Source: WLXB01 sp040221475
GTDB lineage: Bacteria > Pseudomonadota > Alphaproteobacteria > Rhodospirillales > Rhodospirillaceae
Assembly (NCBI GenBank): GCA_040221475.1
Contig: JAVKEJ010000032.1
Coordinates: 744,001-808,000 of the forward strand
Reading direction: 5' to 3'
DNA: 64,000 nucleotides
The notes beneath the pieces are model-generated. The model was not told the DNA's origin, made no database searches, and saw only the letters and a program-made list of their open reading frames with translations. This document shows positions 24,905 to 33,790 of this stretch, piece after piece (positions within the stretch are counted from its first letter, which is position 1; each line of letters starts with the position of its first letter). The translations under genes and the position numbers were made by a program.

Positions 24905-25843
24905 ATGAGTAAACCTGAAGACCTTTATACCACGCTTGGCGTTGCAAAAACGGCCGGACAAGATGAAATACGGACCGCCTATCGCCGCCTCGCGAAGCAG
25001 TATCACCCCGACCTACATCCAGGTGACGCATCAGCCGAGGAGAAATTCAAGGCTATCTCTGCTGCGCACTCCATATTGGGCGACGAGGATAAACGTAAGC
25101 GCTATGACCGCGGCGAGATTGATGCCTCTGGAGCTGAAACGCCTCAGGCCGGAGCCTACCGGCAGCACGCGGAAGGGCCTGGGCCTCATCAGTACTATAC
25201 GTCGTCGAACTTTGGCGACGCTGCCGATATCAACGAGATATTCTCAGATCTTTTTGGCCGTCAAAACCACACAGGTCAGGGACGGCAGAGTTCTGGCTTT
25301 TCAAGGCGTGGCGGTGATCTTCAATTCACGTTGGGCGTTGAATTCTTAGAAGCCGCCCGCGGCTGCACAAAACGCCTCACCTTACCGGACGGACAAAGTC
25401 TGGATGTTAATATCCCAAAAGGATTAACAGACGGACAAACATTGCGGTTAAAAGGCAAGGGACAGCCCGGCTTCGGCACAGGTGGGCCAGGCGATGCACT
25501 TATTGCCGTTGCGGTCAAACCGCACGCGCGCTTCACACGCCAGGGAAACGATATACAGATTGAGCTGCCTATTACCTTACCAGAAGCCATTCTTGGAGGC
25601 CGCGTTGAGGTGCCAACGATTAACGCCAGCGTGACGATGGCCATACCCAAGGGATCAACCAGTGGCACCATACTTCGACTAAAAGGAAAGGGTATTGAAA
25701 CAAAAGCAACCAAGGGAGACCAGCTTGTCAGGCTGAGTATTGCGTTGCCAGACTCTATCGACTCTGAGTTAACAGAATTTATGACTGATTGGGCTAAGTC
25801 TCATTCCTACAACCCACGCGCAAAGATAAAGGAGTCCGTCTAA
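24905..25843 (+). CDS. cbpA: DnaJ-like co-chaperone CbpA
   Basis: 312 residues from the ATG at 24905. The J domain (residues about 6-70) begins EDLYTTLGVAKTAGQDEIRT and carries the HPD tripeptide at 34-36. No Cys-rich zinc finger follows; a Gly/His-containing linker leads to two DnaJ C-terminal substrate-binding domains (GGDLQFTLGVEFLEAARG, IPKGLTDGQTLRLKGKG, then GGRVEVPTI). This layout is CbpA, a DnaK partner in stress and stationary phase. Its stop overlaps the start of cbpM by one base (TAATG). Confidence 0.93.
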   Translation: MSKPEDLYTTLGVAKTAGQDEIRTAYRRLAKQYHPDLHPGDASAEEKFKAISAAHSILGDEDKRKRYDRGEIDASGAETPQAGAYRQHAEGPGPHQYYTSSNFGDAADINEIFSDLFGRQNHTGQGRQSSGFSRRGGDLQFTLGVEFLEAARGCTKRLTLPDGQSLDVNIPKGLTDGQTLRLKGKGQPGFGTGGPGDALIAVAVKPHARFTRQGNDIQIELPITLPEAILGGRVEVPTINASVTMAIPKGSTSGTILRLKGKGIETKATKGDQLVRLSIALPDSIDSELTEFMTDWAKSHSYNPRAKIKESV

Positions 25844-26178
25844 TGTACCGTGAAGCTGACATCATCAAGCTTTGTGCAAACTTGACAGACAGCCGACTGG
25901 ATCGCTGGGTGCAAGAAGGGTGGATCACGCCAAAATCTGAGAAGACACAAGCCGTATATAATGACCTGGATGTAGGGCGCGCAGATCTGATTTGCTATCT
26001 GCTGGATGAGTTGGAGATTCAAGACGAAGCTATACCCGTCATCCTGTCACTGTTAGATCAGGTTTATAGTTTACGCGGCGAATTGAAAACTGTTGGGCTT
26101 GCTATAGGAGAGCAACCGAAAGAAATTCGTTCGCAAATTTCTATCACCATACAAAATTATAAAAACAAAACCTCTTAG
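25843..26178 (+). CDS. cbpM: Chaperone modulator CbpM
   Basis: 111 residues, beginning MYREADIIKLCANLTDSRLD and containing the MerR-like helical pattern with WVQEGWITP near residue 23. CbpM binds the J domain of CbpA and blocks its activity. Translational coupling to cbpA (TAATG) and matching length support the call. The sequence is diverged from the enterobacterial protein, so the name rests partly on context. It converges with the AraC/Ogt gene, overlapping by 4 bp. Confidence 0.82.
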   Translation: MYREADIIKLCANLTDSRLDRWVQEGWITPKSEKTQAVYNDLDVGRADLICYLLDELEIQDEAIPVILSLLDQVYSLRGELKTVGLAIGEQPKEIRSQISITIQNYKNKTS

Positions 26179-27023
26179 TGTTCAGCAGACTCCTTAGCTA
26201 ACATCGCCCAACGACGGGGCGCACCCCAGCGATAGCGCTTGAACATACCTGTCGTCCTCAAAACACGATGACAGGGCACAACATAACCAATGTGATTGGC
26301 CGCAACGGCAGTGCCAACAGCACGAGACGCTTTTTTAGTACAGAGATTTTCCGCAATTTGACCGTAGCTTGTGATCACGCCAGGGGGAACCCTTAACAAG
26401 GCCGACCAAACTTGTAGTTGCCAAGACGTACCTTTCATGAGGATCGGAACGGTATCGTCCGCCGAGAAAATGCGCGACGCCATTTCCTTGGCAAGGCTCT
26501 GGTCTTCTTCAAAGTAACTAAGCGGCCATCTTGCTTTTGCAGTGTCGAGCAATACGGCAAAGTCATCTGTGAAAAACTCCAGTCCACAAAGACCGCGATC
26601 AGACACCAACAACAGCGCTGCTCCGAAGGGCGTGAGCGCTTGACCGTAACTGATGACGATATCTGACCCTTGAGTTTTGTACTCACCGGGCGTCATGGCC
26701 TCGACCGAGACCATGAGATCATATAAACGCGATGGCCCAGACAAGCCAATATCCAACGCGGCATCCAACACGCTAACGGACTCTTCCAGTTTTTGCTTGG
26801 CGTGTTCGACCGTCAGATAAGACAAAAACCGTTTTGGGCTGACACCAGCCCAGCGCGAAAACAGTCGTTGAGTATGAAAGGGACTCAAGCCAATGTTCGC
26901 TGCAACGTCTTCTAACTCCGGCTGCGATACACGGTGCTCAATGATGTAAGCAATAGCCTGTTCGACACGCTGGTAATCCCGGGCATCATTATTAAAATTA
27001 GTGTTTGATGAGATACGGTTCAT
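26175..27023 (-). CDS. AraC-type regulator fused to O6-alkylguanine-DNA alkyltransferase (Ada-like)
   Basis: 282 residues. The N-terminal half is an AraC helix-turn-helix pair (ELEDVAANIGLSPFHTQRLF, then GVSPKRFLSYLTVEHAKQKL), and the C-terminal half is an Ogt/MGMT domain with the active-site Cys251 in VPCHRVLR, preceded by the Arg/Asn recognition helix region (SRAVGTAVAANHIG). It lacks the N-terminal Cys4 methylphosphotriester domain of E. coli Ada, so the usual switch by phosphotriester repair is missing. Such forms are widespread and repair O6-methylguanine, perhaps with autoregulation. Confidence 0.92.
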   Translation of the reverse strand: MNRISSNTNFNNDARDYQRVEQAIAYIIEHRVSQPELEDVAANIGLSPFHTQRLFSRWAGVSPKRFLSYLTVEHAKQKLEESVSVLDAALDIGLSGPSRLYDLMVSVEAMTPGEYKTQGSDIVISYGQALTPFGAALLLVSDRGLCGLEFFTDDFAVLLDTAKARWPLSYFEEDQSLAKEMASRIFSADDTVPILMKGTSWQLQVWSALLRVPPGVITSYGQIAENLCTKKASRAVGTAVAANHIGYVVPCHRVLRTTGMFKRYRWGAPRRWAMLAKESAEH

Positions 27024-27047
27024 CCCTAACAGTACCGTTTAGATGCA

Positions 27048-27083
27048 GAAAAGGGCGACCCGATTCTTGCGGTCGCCCTTTTC
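27048..27083 (-). terminator. Terminator between DUF1838 and ogt-like genes
   Basis: A perfect 13-bp inverted repeat GAAAAGGGCGACC/GGTCGCCCTTTTC with a 10-nt loop, 29 nt beyond the stop of the leftward DUF1838 gene. The arm itself ends in CCCTTTTC on the minus strand, giving a T-rich tail. Confidence 0.8.
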
Positions 27084-27111
27084 AAACAAAGGTCTTTATT
27101 CAGCGCTGAAG

Positions 27112-28098
27112 CTAGACGCCATCTTTGAAGGGTTGCGGGTCCATTTCACGCTCGTAGACTTCATAACTGGACACATTTGGCTCTTGCCACTCCGTTGGGG
27201 CGGTGAAGTAATCGGGATAATTGGCTTCCGTGTACTCACGAATATGCCGTGGCAAGCCTTCGACGCCTTCTGCCATGCGACGCGTTACCGTTTTATAGAA
27301 CAGATGACCAGACTGACGCCCCATCAGCATCCATGGCAACCACGGCGAAATACGTTGCCAAGAACCTGAGGCTTGCACCCGGGTTTGTTTAGGGTCCATG
27401 AGATCAGATAGACGTGCATGGACCTGGATGGCTTCAAGAACTTGGGTGATTTCACCATGAGATTCGCGCGGCCATTCTTCCGGTTGAAGCACAGCTCGGT
27501 GCGTGGTGTTCACACCGAAATCAACGACGGCGTTATCCCCCATCACTAGCCATGGAAAGACAAAGGGATAAGTGACTTTGGTTGGGCCCACACCGAAAGA
27601 ATAGGTCGGCGCCCATGTGGAGTTCACCACATCATTATGGACCTGAACCACCTTGACCGTTTCGTCGAGGAAGGGGTTACGCCACTCATCTATAACTTCG
27701 CCAGTTTTTAGATCGGTGTAATAGGCAACCTCTTTATGAAGCTTGCGCCACGCATAGTCACCGGTTTGGAAAGTCCGAGTCATCCCGAAACCTTCATAGC
27801 CAAACAAAGGCTCTAAACGCTTGTCTGGACCAACGTACGCAAGAACATCCCCTTTGAAATAGCCGCAGGTTTCAACACCATCGCGCGTATCGGACATGAG
27901 TTTGCAAAAGGCGAGCGTGTTGTGCTCCGGCTTTTTTGGGTCAAACGCACCGTCAAAGTCGAGCGCCGTGTCAAAGCCATTGGATTTTGCGAGGGCGGGC
28001 GATGCGGACAATCCCGCAGCGGTAGCGGCAAGCCCTAACCCCGCACCAAGTGCACGGCGCCGATCCATCAGAAACCGGTCAACGGATGATACAATCAT
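27112..28098 (-). CDS. Tat-exported DUF1838 protein
   Basis: 328 residues. The N-terminus has a twin-arginine signal, DRRRALGAGLGLAATAAGLSA, ending near ALAKS. The mature part matches DUF1838 (LAFCKLMSDTRDGVETCGYF, YAWRKLHKEVAYYTDLKTGE, DEWRNPF, SPWLPWMLMGRQSGHLFY, and a late LPRHIREY). Members are exported proteins of unknown activity found in marine alphaproteobacteria. It appears to stand alone, with a terminator behind and a 154-nt divergent promoter region before the GNAT gene that contains a TCCCAG/CTGGGA palindrome at 28155-28168. Confidence 0.82.
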   Translation of the reverse strand: MIVSSVDRFLMDRRRALGAGLGLAATAAGLSASPALAKSNGFDTALDFDGAFDPKKPEHNTLAFCKLMSDTRDGVETCGYFKGDVLAYVGPDKRLEPLFGYEGFGMTRTFQTGDYAWRKLHKEVAYYTDLKTGEVIDEWRNPFLDETVKVVQVHNDVVNSTWAPTYSFGVGPTKVTYPFVFPWLVMGDNAVVDFGVNTTHRAVLQPEEWPRESHGEITQVLEAIQVHARLSDLMDPKQTRVQASGSWQRISPWLPWMLMGRQSGHLFYKTVTRRMAEGVEGLPRHIREYTEANYPDYFTAPTEWQEPNVSSYEVYEREMDPQPFKDGV

Positions 28099-28252
28099 GA
28101 ATGTGATCCTTTATTTATGGAATGCGTCACAGGTTATTATCTCTAATACGATTGTCCCAGGTCTGGGAACATCTGCTAAGGTCGACTTTTACAACATCCA
28201 CGCGTTGGACAGATAATTTAGCTTCACCATCAAGGCTGCGAAATAGGGCCCC

Positions 28253-28774
28253 ATGCTTACGATTCGATCAGCAGAGGCAGAAGACGCCGCGCGCATTGCA
28301 AACGTTCATGTCAAAACATGGCGTGCAACTTATCAAGGAATACTCCCACAATCGTTCCTCAACAATTTTACTGAAGACCAACGCGCTATTGCGTGGGTGC
28401 GGATCATGAAGCACATGGGGGGAAACGAAGGTGTTTTGGTGAGCGAAAATCTGGACGGAGAGATTGTTGGTTTCGTATCCTACGGACCAATTAGGTCTGT
28501 GATTCCAGGCCACGAGGGCGAAATCTCCAGCCTATACATATTGCCCGGTTTTCAAAAAGAGGGGCACGGTCGCAGGTTGTTTCTCGCAGCCAGCAATAGA
28601 CTAGCCCAAGCTGGCTTGTCGGGTCTGGCGGTCTGGATGCTCAGAGACAATCCAGCTGGCGCATTTTATAAACGCATGGGCGGTACAGTTGTTTCAAGCA
28701 GAACCATTGCTGAGGCCGGAGTTGAATTAGATGAAATTGCCTACGGATGGGAAGAGATCCCATCCTACGGCTAA
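28253..28774 (+). CDS. GNAT family N-acetyltransferase
   Basis: 173 residues. The GNAT fold is visible: an N-terminal IRSAEAEDAARIANVHVKTW helix, the central strand GFVSYGPIR, EISSLYILPGFQKEGHGRRL with the acetyl-CoA pyrophosphate-binding loop (Q/RxxGxG), and the end FYKRMGGTVVSSRTI. The substrate is not predictable. Its stop abuts the end of the original reading frame of the PhyH gene on the other strand, an overlap of 4 bp. Confidence 0.88.
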   Translation: MLTIRSAEAEDAARIANVHVKTWRATYQGILPQSFLNNFTEDQRAIAWVRIMKHMGGNEGVLVSENLDGEIVGFVSYGPIRSVIPGHEGEISSLYILPGFQKEGHGRRLFLAASNRLAQAGLSGLAVWMLRDNPAGAFYKRMGGTVVSSRTIAEAGVELDEIAYGWEEIPSYG

Positions 28775-29613
28775 ACAGAACGATCAATGTGAAGGCTGGG
28801 AGGTTGACTTGGTTCCGGCCAAAGCATTGGAAAGAGATCACATGGCATGGGGTCTCCAGCACTCAAACCTGGATCGATAATAGGCTGCGAGCCTTTCTTA
28901 CGCATGCTATAATGAGCATCATCACCCGTAAACCTTTAGGCCACGGCGCGGCGGCGCTCACCCGTCGCATTACCAGGGGCAGCATGCAGCGTGCGCAGGT
29001 GATTCACAACGATATCACCCGGCTGTGTTTCATAAACTACGATGTCGTACGCGTCACGATTGGCATCAATGTCAGGGAGCGGTTCGTATTCATCAGACTC
29101 ATAAGTGATGTTCGGATCAAACCCAGTAGCCTGGTAAAGTACGCCTGAGTGATGCGATCCCTTAACCCATTCCACAGCACCAGACTGAACAGTAACCGGA
29201 TCAACCGCGACCCAAATCGAGATCAATTGATCCCCATCCGCATACATATATGTTTGATCTTGATGCCATGGGCTGCGCGATGGTGTTTGGGGTTCCTTAA
29301 CAAACATTTGGTCTAACATGTGAACAGCTGTGGAAGAGTCCATAAATGAAGCTGCAATTTGAGCTAATGGACTTTTGACTAAAAACGCTCGCATGGCCTC
29401 GTCAAAGGTCCACATAAACACGTCGCCGGCGAAGCGCCCTGGCGTTCCATCGGCATTAAAATTGCGCCCTTTTGGGCCAGGGTTTTTCAAGCAAGAGTCT
29501 ATACCGGCAGCCAGCATTGCAATGAGGTCCGGTGGAATAACCTGACGCAAACAAATAACGCCATCTTGCTTGAATTGGGACAGCTGGTCCTCGGTAATTG
29601 AAACCGGAGTCAT
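28771..29613 (-). pseudogene. Phytanoyl-CoA dioxygenase family gene interrupted by an in-frame TAA
   Basis: The intact frame from the ATG at 29613 gives 225 residues ending RRRAVA before TAA at 28936-28938. The same frame continues for another 54 codons to a TAG at 28771, and these codons encode the expected family end (RFTGDDAHYSMRKKG, then DPGLSAG and CDLFPMLWPEP). One base change at the stop (TTA, Leu) would restore a 280-residue protein. The iron ligands His117, Asp119 and His210 and Arg220-222 lie before the stop, so the truncated product would keep its ligands but lose its last strands. Either a recent pseudogene or a sequencing/assembly error. Confidence 0.85.
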
Positions 29614-29622
29614 AGTAGAAAA

Positions 29623-30213
29623 TCAGTTGGGCGGCGTTGCCGGTGGCAGGGCATCGGTGCGACGTTCTTTGTCACGATTTCGCTCCGCTATCGCCACCAA
29701 CTCAGCCACCACTTCGTTTAGCGCCCCAACTTTTACAGCAACATCCACATCTAATTCTGTATCGTCACTGTCCGTGAGGAACTTGGTTAATGCATCGCAT
29801 TGACGACTAAGAGCGCTGACAGAATCCAACAAACTCCGTGCTTTAGGTGTGTAACTATCATGTACGCTGCGCAGATTACCCAGCAGCATTGTAATCAGCG
29901 CCTTAATGAAAGGGTCCGTCTTCTTCATCTTCTCGGACATCAACTCAACCGAGATCATGGTCAGCGTGCAATCCTCAAGTGTAAAGGCGGAGGCCATGCG
30001 GGGGCTGCCATCTATAACTGCCATCTCGCCAAACAGCTCGCCCTTTCTGAGGGTCGCAAGCGGCACCTTTTTATCCTCGACTTCTCGGTAAATACCGATA
30101 GAGCCGGAGTTGACGATGTACGCTGCATTACCGGGCTCACCCTGCCGAAACAGAGTGGTGCCTTTTGGGTATGTGACAACTTCAATAGCCTGCTCATCGA
30201 GCGACTGAACCAT
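29623..30213 (-). CDS. Cyclic-nucleotide-binding domain protein without DNA-binding domain
   Basis: 196 residues. The cNMP-binding barrel fills about residues 1-120 (YPKGTTLFRQGEPGNAAYIV, GSIGIYREVEDKK, and the phosphate-binding cassette GELFGEMAVIDGSPRMASA with its Arg). Instead of a Crp-type helix-turn-helix, a helical, probably coiled-coil region follows and a Pro-rich end. Proteins like this signal by contact with others. It lies 9 nt before the PhyH gene, so they may be cotranscribed; a 10-bp inverted repeat lies in its leader. Confidence 0.85.
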   Translation of the reverse strand: MVQSLDEQAIEVVTYPKGTTLFRQGEPGNAAYIVNSGSIGIYREVEDKKVPLATLRKGELFGEMAVIDGSPRMASAFTLEDCTLTMISVELMSEKMKKTDPFIKALITMLLGNLRSVHDSYTPKARSLLDSVSALSRQCDALTKFLTDSDDTELDVDVAVKVGALNEVVAELVAIAERNRDKERRTDALPPATPPN

Positions 30214-30234
30214 GGAGATTGGACCTTAAAAGAA

Positions 30235-30269
30235 CGCTGTTTAGTTAGTGGGGGGTATTCTAAACAGCG
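30235..30269. promoter_or_regulatory. 10-bp inverted repeat in the cNMP-protein/TRAP intergenic region
   Basis: CGCTGTTTAG and CTAAACAGCG with a 15-nt spacer, perfect arms. It begins 22 nt upstream of the cNMP-binding gene and 117 nt before the divergent TRAP operon. It may be an operator or a leader hairpin. Nothing else stands out in the 172-nt gap. Confidence 0.5.
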
Positions 30270-30385
30270 GAATCCCGTTGCACCAAGAATTAAGCACATA
30301 AAAACAGCCCAAACCGAAAAAAGTGTGCTTTTCTGGCACCTTAGCCATAGTCCTGTTAGAAAGAGGTGGGGGATTATTTAAGATT

Positions 30386-30949
30386 ATGAAACGCGCTGTT
30401 GCCTTTATCGCTGCGATTGACGCTTTAAACAATTTAATTGGGAAACTCTGCGCCTGGCTAACGCTCGGCTGCGTTCTAACCTGCTTCCTGGTGGTTGTGC
30501 TGAGATATGGTTTCTCCATCGGGTTCCCATGGATGCAAGAACTCTATGTTTGGCAACACGCTGCCGTTTTTATGGTTGGTGCAGGATTTACATTTTTGCA
30601 CGGTGGCCATGTCAACGTAGACATCGCCTACACCCGCTTTAAGCCTGAGACAAAAGCCTGGGTGGATATCCTTGGAACTCTCTTCTTTTTATTCCCATGG
30701 ATGGCGGTGTTGGCCTGGACATCATCCCAGTTCGTTTTGTCATCCTGGAAAATTTTAGAGCCTTCATCGCAGTCCAATGGAATGCCCGGCCTCTTTGTTT
30801 TGAAATCCATGATCTGGATTTTTTGCGCCGTGCTGACCCTGCAAGGCATGGCTCTCATTGCGCGTCGTATGTTGTTTCTTAACGGTCACCAAGAATATTC
30901 ACCAGACCTCAAGCGCAGCAACGTCCATGGGCCCGAGGTGAGCGCATGA
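30386..30949 (+). CDS. TRAP transporter small permease (DctQ-type)
   Basis: 187 residues from the ATG at 30386; the frame opens 63 nt earlier but the extension is not membrane-like. Four transmembrane segments are visible, with the family WMQELYVWQHAAVFMVGAGF block in the second and third and GGHVNVDI after them. It is the small membrane subunit of a sodium-driven TRAP importer for carboxylates. Its stop overlaps the start of the large permease (ATGA). Confidence 0.9.
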   Translation: MKRAVAFIAAIDALNNLIGKLCAWLTLGCVLTCFLVVVLRYGFSIGFPWMQELYVWQHAAVFMVGAGFTFLHGGHVNVDIAYTRFKPETKAWVDILGTLFFLFPWMAVLAWTSSQFVLSSWKILEPSSQSNGMPGLFVLKSMIWIFCAVLTLQGMALIARRMLFLNGHQEYSPDLKRSNVHGPEVSA

Positions 30950-32478
30950 TCGGAGAAATTCTTGCGGCCCTGATGTTTCTCGCCACCATATTAGTGGTGC
31001 TTGCTGGTTATCCGGTTGCCTTCACCCTTGCTGGAACTGCTCTAGCATTCGGCGGTCTTGGAATCGCCTTGGGTCTGTTTGAACCAAGCTTATTGTCTGC
31101 TTTGGCGAGTCGCTATTTTGGCACCATGACCAATGAAGTGCTGGTTGCCGTGCCGCTGTTTGTTTTTATGGGCGTGATGCTCGAGCGATCAAAAATCGCT
31201 GAGCAACTGCTTATGACCATGGGAGAGTTGTTTGGTGCTATGCGCGGGGGTCTCGGACTCTCCGTGATCTTAGTGGGGGCCTTGCTCGCCGCCTCAACCG
31301 GCATTGTAGGCGCGACAGTCGTCACCATGGGTCTCCTAAGCCTGCCCATCATGACCCGAGCCGGATATGACCCTAAACTCGCGACGGGCGCGATTTGCGC
31401 TTCTGGCACCCTCGGTCAAATCATACCGCCCTCGACCGTTCTCATTTTTATGGGCGACATTCTGCAAGGGGCCAACCAGCAGGCGCAGTTGGAAATGGGC
31501 AACTTCTCACCAGACCCCTTGTCTGTCGGGCAACTGTTTGCCGGAGCTATGTTACCCGGCTTGATTTTAGTCATTCTTTACATGCTGTGGATTGGCTTCA
31601 AAGCCATCACAGACCCCGAGTCTTGTCCCGCCCTTGAGCTTGACCCGGCGCAGCGCGCCAGTCTCCCCGGCAGAGTTGTGAGCGCCCTGGCACCACCACT
31701 ACTTCTGATTTTTGCAGTCCTTGGATCCATCCTCGCAGGTATCGCAACCCCTACAGAATCCGCCTCAGTTGGGGCAGTTGGCGCGATGCTCCTAGCCGCC
31801 GCCAAAGGCCAACTGAACAGATCAGTCCTCGGTCAGGTGATGCGCTCAACTTTAATGATCAGTTCCATGGTCTTTGTGATTTTACTGGGCGCGTCTGTCT
31901 TTAGTTTGGTTTTTAGGGGCTTGGGCGGCGAGGAACTGGTTTTCGATATTCTTGCCTCCATGCCAGGAGGTGCGGCAGGCGCTGTCTTTATCGTGATGCT
32001 GGTGATTTTCTTTCTTGGGTTTTTTCTCGACACGTTTGAAATTATTTTCATCACAGTTCCAATTGCCGCTCCGGTTTTGATTCAGCTCGGCGTCGACCCG
32101 ATTTGGCTAGGCGTTCTGATCGGCATGAACTTGCAAACCAGTTTCCTGACACCGCCGTTTGGGTTTGCTCTTTTTTACCTGCGCGGCGTGGCGGACGCCG
32201 CCATCAAGACGCTGGATATCTACAAAGGGGCTCTGCCGTTTGTCGGCTTGCAAGTGGCTGGAATTGGGCTGCTCTGGCTTGTGCCTGACCTCGCAACATG
32301 GCTGCCAGACATTCTATTTGGTGCTGAACATTACGTTCCACAGCTAGGCGCGGAAGCCTCACCCAGCACTGCAATTCCCATGGATGGACTCGACAGATTT
32401 GAGGATCTGTTGAGTGAAAAGCCCTCTCAAACGCCGCCAGGCAACCTTGATCAATTTGACAATCTCGTCCCGCAATAA
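30946..32478 (+). CDS. TRAP transporter large permease (DctM-type)
   Basis: 510 residues, about 12 hydrophobic segments. Family landmarks include AVPLFVFMGVMLERSKIA, the GALLAASTGIVGATVV segment, LPIMTRAGYDPKLATGAICASG and LGQIIPPSTVLIFMG. The last ~50 residues form a soluble acidic tail with short repeated GLDRFEDLL / NLDQFDNLV motifs, beyond the usual end. With the small subunit and the periplasmic protein encoded 1.3 kb on, it forms a transporter probably for 2-oxo acids. Confidence 0.93.
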   Translation: MIGEILAALMFLATILVVLAGYPVAFTLAGTALAFGGLGIALGLFEPSLLSALASRYFGTMTNEVLVAVPLFVFMGVMLERSKIAEQLLMTMGELFGAMRGGLGLSVILVGALLAASTGIVGATVVTMGLLSLPIMTRAGYDPKLATGAICASGTLGQIIPPSTVLIFMGDILQGANQQAQLEMGNFSPDPLSVGQLFAGAMLPGLILVILYMLWIGFKAITDPESCPALELDPAQRASLPGRVVSALAPPLLLIFAVLGSILAGIATPTESASVGAVGAMLLAAAKGQLNRSVLGQVMRSTLMISSMVFVILLGASVFSLVFRGLGGEELVFDILASMPGGAAGAVFIVMLVIFFLGFFLDTFEIIFITVPIAAPVLIQLGVDPIWLGVLIGMNLQTSFLTPPFGFALFYLRGVADAAIKTLDIYKGALPFVGLQVAGIGLLWLVPDLATWLPDILFGAEHYVPQLGAEASPSTAIPMDGLDRFEDLLSEKPSQTPPGNLDQFDNLVPQ

Positions 32479-32539
32479 AGCGCCATTGGCTCTGAAGATG
32501 ATGTGAGTTTGCATCCAAGGTGGTTGTGGAGTCGATGTA

Positions 32540-33790
32540 ATGGATACTCAGGCATTCCTGCGTCAGCGCCGGGATACGCACGCTTTAGTACGCTGCGCTT
32601 CAGATAGTGTCAGAAGTGATCTCATCCCGCGCTTTGTGGCTGAGAAAACCCCACTGCTGAACGCTTACTTAAGTATCAACCAGCACCACTTTGCCCGCGA
32701 TGTGCACATGGGTCAGTTGGCGCAGGCTGATTCAGCCTATCGTTTTATCACGTCTGGAAAACGAGACCCTTACTACCAAACAACATTAGATGAACTGTGT
32801 AGCCTAAGAGGTATCCGCGGAAATGTGGGCGGCTTTGAAGTGGTCCACCCAAAATTCCTGAAGTCCCTTGCAAGCAAACTCTTCGCGGCACTCGAAGCGC
32901 ACGAGTCTTTTACCAGTGAGACCTCGTTTATACGATACATCACGATCGCTGATTTCACCCTGCAATTGTTGCATCCTGTTAAAGACGGGACAGGCCGAAC
33001 CGGCGAAGACATGATGGTTCTACTAGGTTTGCACCATAAACGCCCATTGACGTTTTCACTGACGGGATACCGCGCGTCTTTAGATAATAGCGATAGACTT
33101 CTATTCCATCGTCATGTCACCGAGCGCATAGGACATATCGAATTTATCAAGGCTTTCCTGTTCGGGATGAGTGTGCCCGCTCAGGTCACCTACCCGACGC
33201 ACATCTTAGAGGTTATCAACGTACTCATAAAAACATACGAAAAGAGAACCCAGAGCGCGCAAATCTGGCCAGACGGATTAACAGACGTCATTGTCAAATT
33301 ATCTAAAGAAATCATGCCGGGCTTGGCTTCTGACGACCCATTACTGACACAGGGGCACCCCTACTTTGACTATGCCTCATTTTACGTCAAAGAACTTTTT
33401 TACTTAATACTGTGCCTAGAATATCCGGACACGCTCTTTGACGGTTTACTCAAACGCTATCCGCTGTCGATGGGCTGCCGTGTGCTTGACGTTCAGGCAG
33501 CGCTCAAACGAGCATACCGACCAACGCCCCCAAGCCTTGGTGTATTGACTGACGACGTCATGGCTCTGATAGATTTAAAACGTTTAGGTATGTTGAAGTC
33601 TTCTGACAGAAGCCTTGAGAAAGCTGTATCTCTCATCGCTGATGACGTGTTCGCGACGCTGCTAGATTTAGAGCGCCACAGTCCATCGCTGGAAAAATTG
33701 TTGGAACGGGTAGGCGTTTCAAATGGGTGGAACATGAGTCCGCAACACTTCAGAACTGCTCTACACGCTAAAATGAATTGGACGCTTTAG
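32540..33790 (+). CDS. Fic-like domain protein with degenerate active-site motif
   Basis: 416 residues. A Fic-type motif lies at residues 145-156, HPVKDGTGRTGE, where the consensus is HPFxDGNGRxxR: the catalytic His145 and Asp149-Gly150 and Gly152-Arg153 are kept, but Phe is Val, Asn is Thr and the final Arg is Glu. The flanking helices (LQLLHPV, EDMMVLLGLHHKRPLTFS, GYRASL) match the fold. Fic enzymes attach AMP or other nucleotides to proteins. N- and C-terminal regions are unrecognised. The gene lies between the two parts of a TRAP transporter and overlaps the binding-protein gene convergently by 4 bp. Confidence 0.65.
   Translation: MDTQAFLRQRRDTHALVRCASDSVRSDLIPRFVAEKTPLLNAYLSINQHHFARDVHMGQLAQADSAYRFITSGKRDPYYQTTLDELCSLRGIRGNVGGFEVVHPKFLKSLASKLFAALEAHESFTSETSFIRYITIADFTLQLLHPVKDGTGRTGEDMMVLLGLHHKRPLTFSLTGYRASLDNSDRLLFHRHVTERIGHIEFIKAFLFGMSVPAQVTYPTHILEVINVLIKTYEKRTQSAQIWPDGLTDVIVKLSKEIMPGLASDDPLLTQGHPYFDYASFYVKELFYLILCLEYPDTLFDGLLKRYPLSMGCRVLDVQAALKRAYRPTPPSLGVLTDDVMALIDLKRLGMLKSSDRSLEKAVSLIADDVFATLLDLERHSPSLEKLLERVGVSNGWNMSPQHFRTALHAKMNWTL

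Noticed and set aside
28641..28862. 73-codon leftward frame within the end of the PhyH region
   Set aside because: It is in a different frame from the PhyH continuation, which has clear family sequence.
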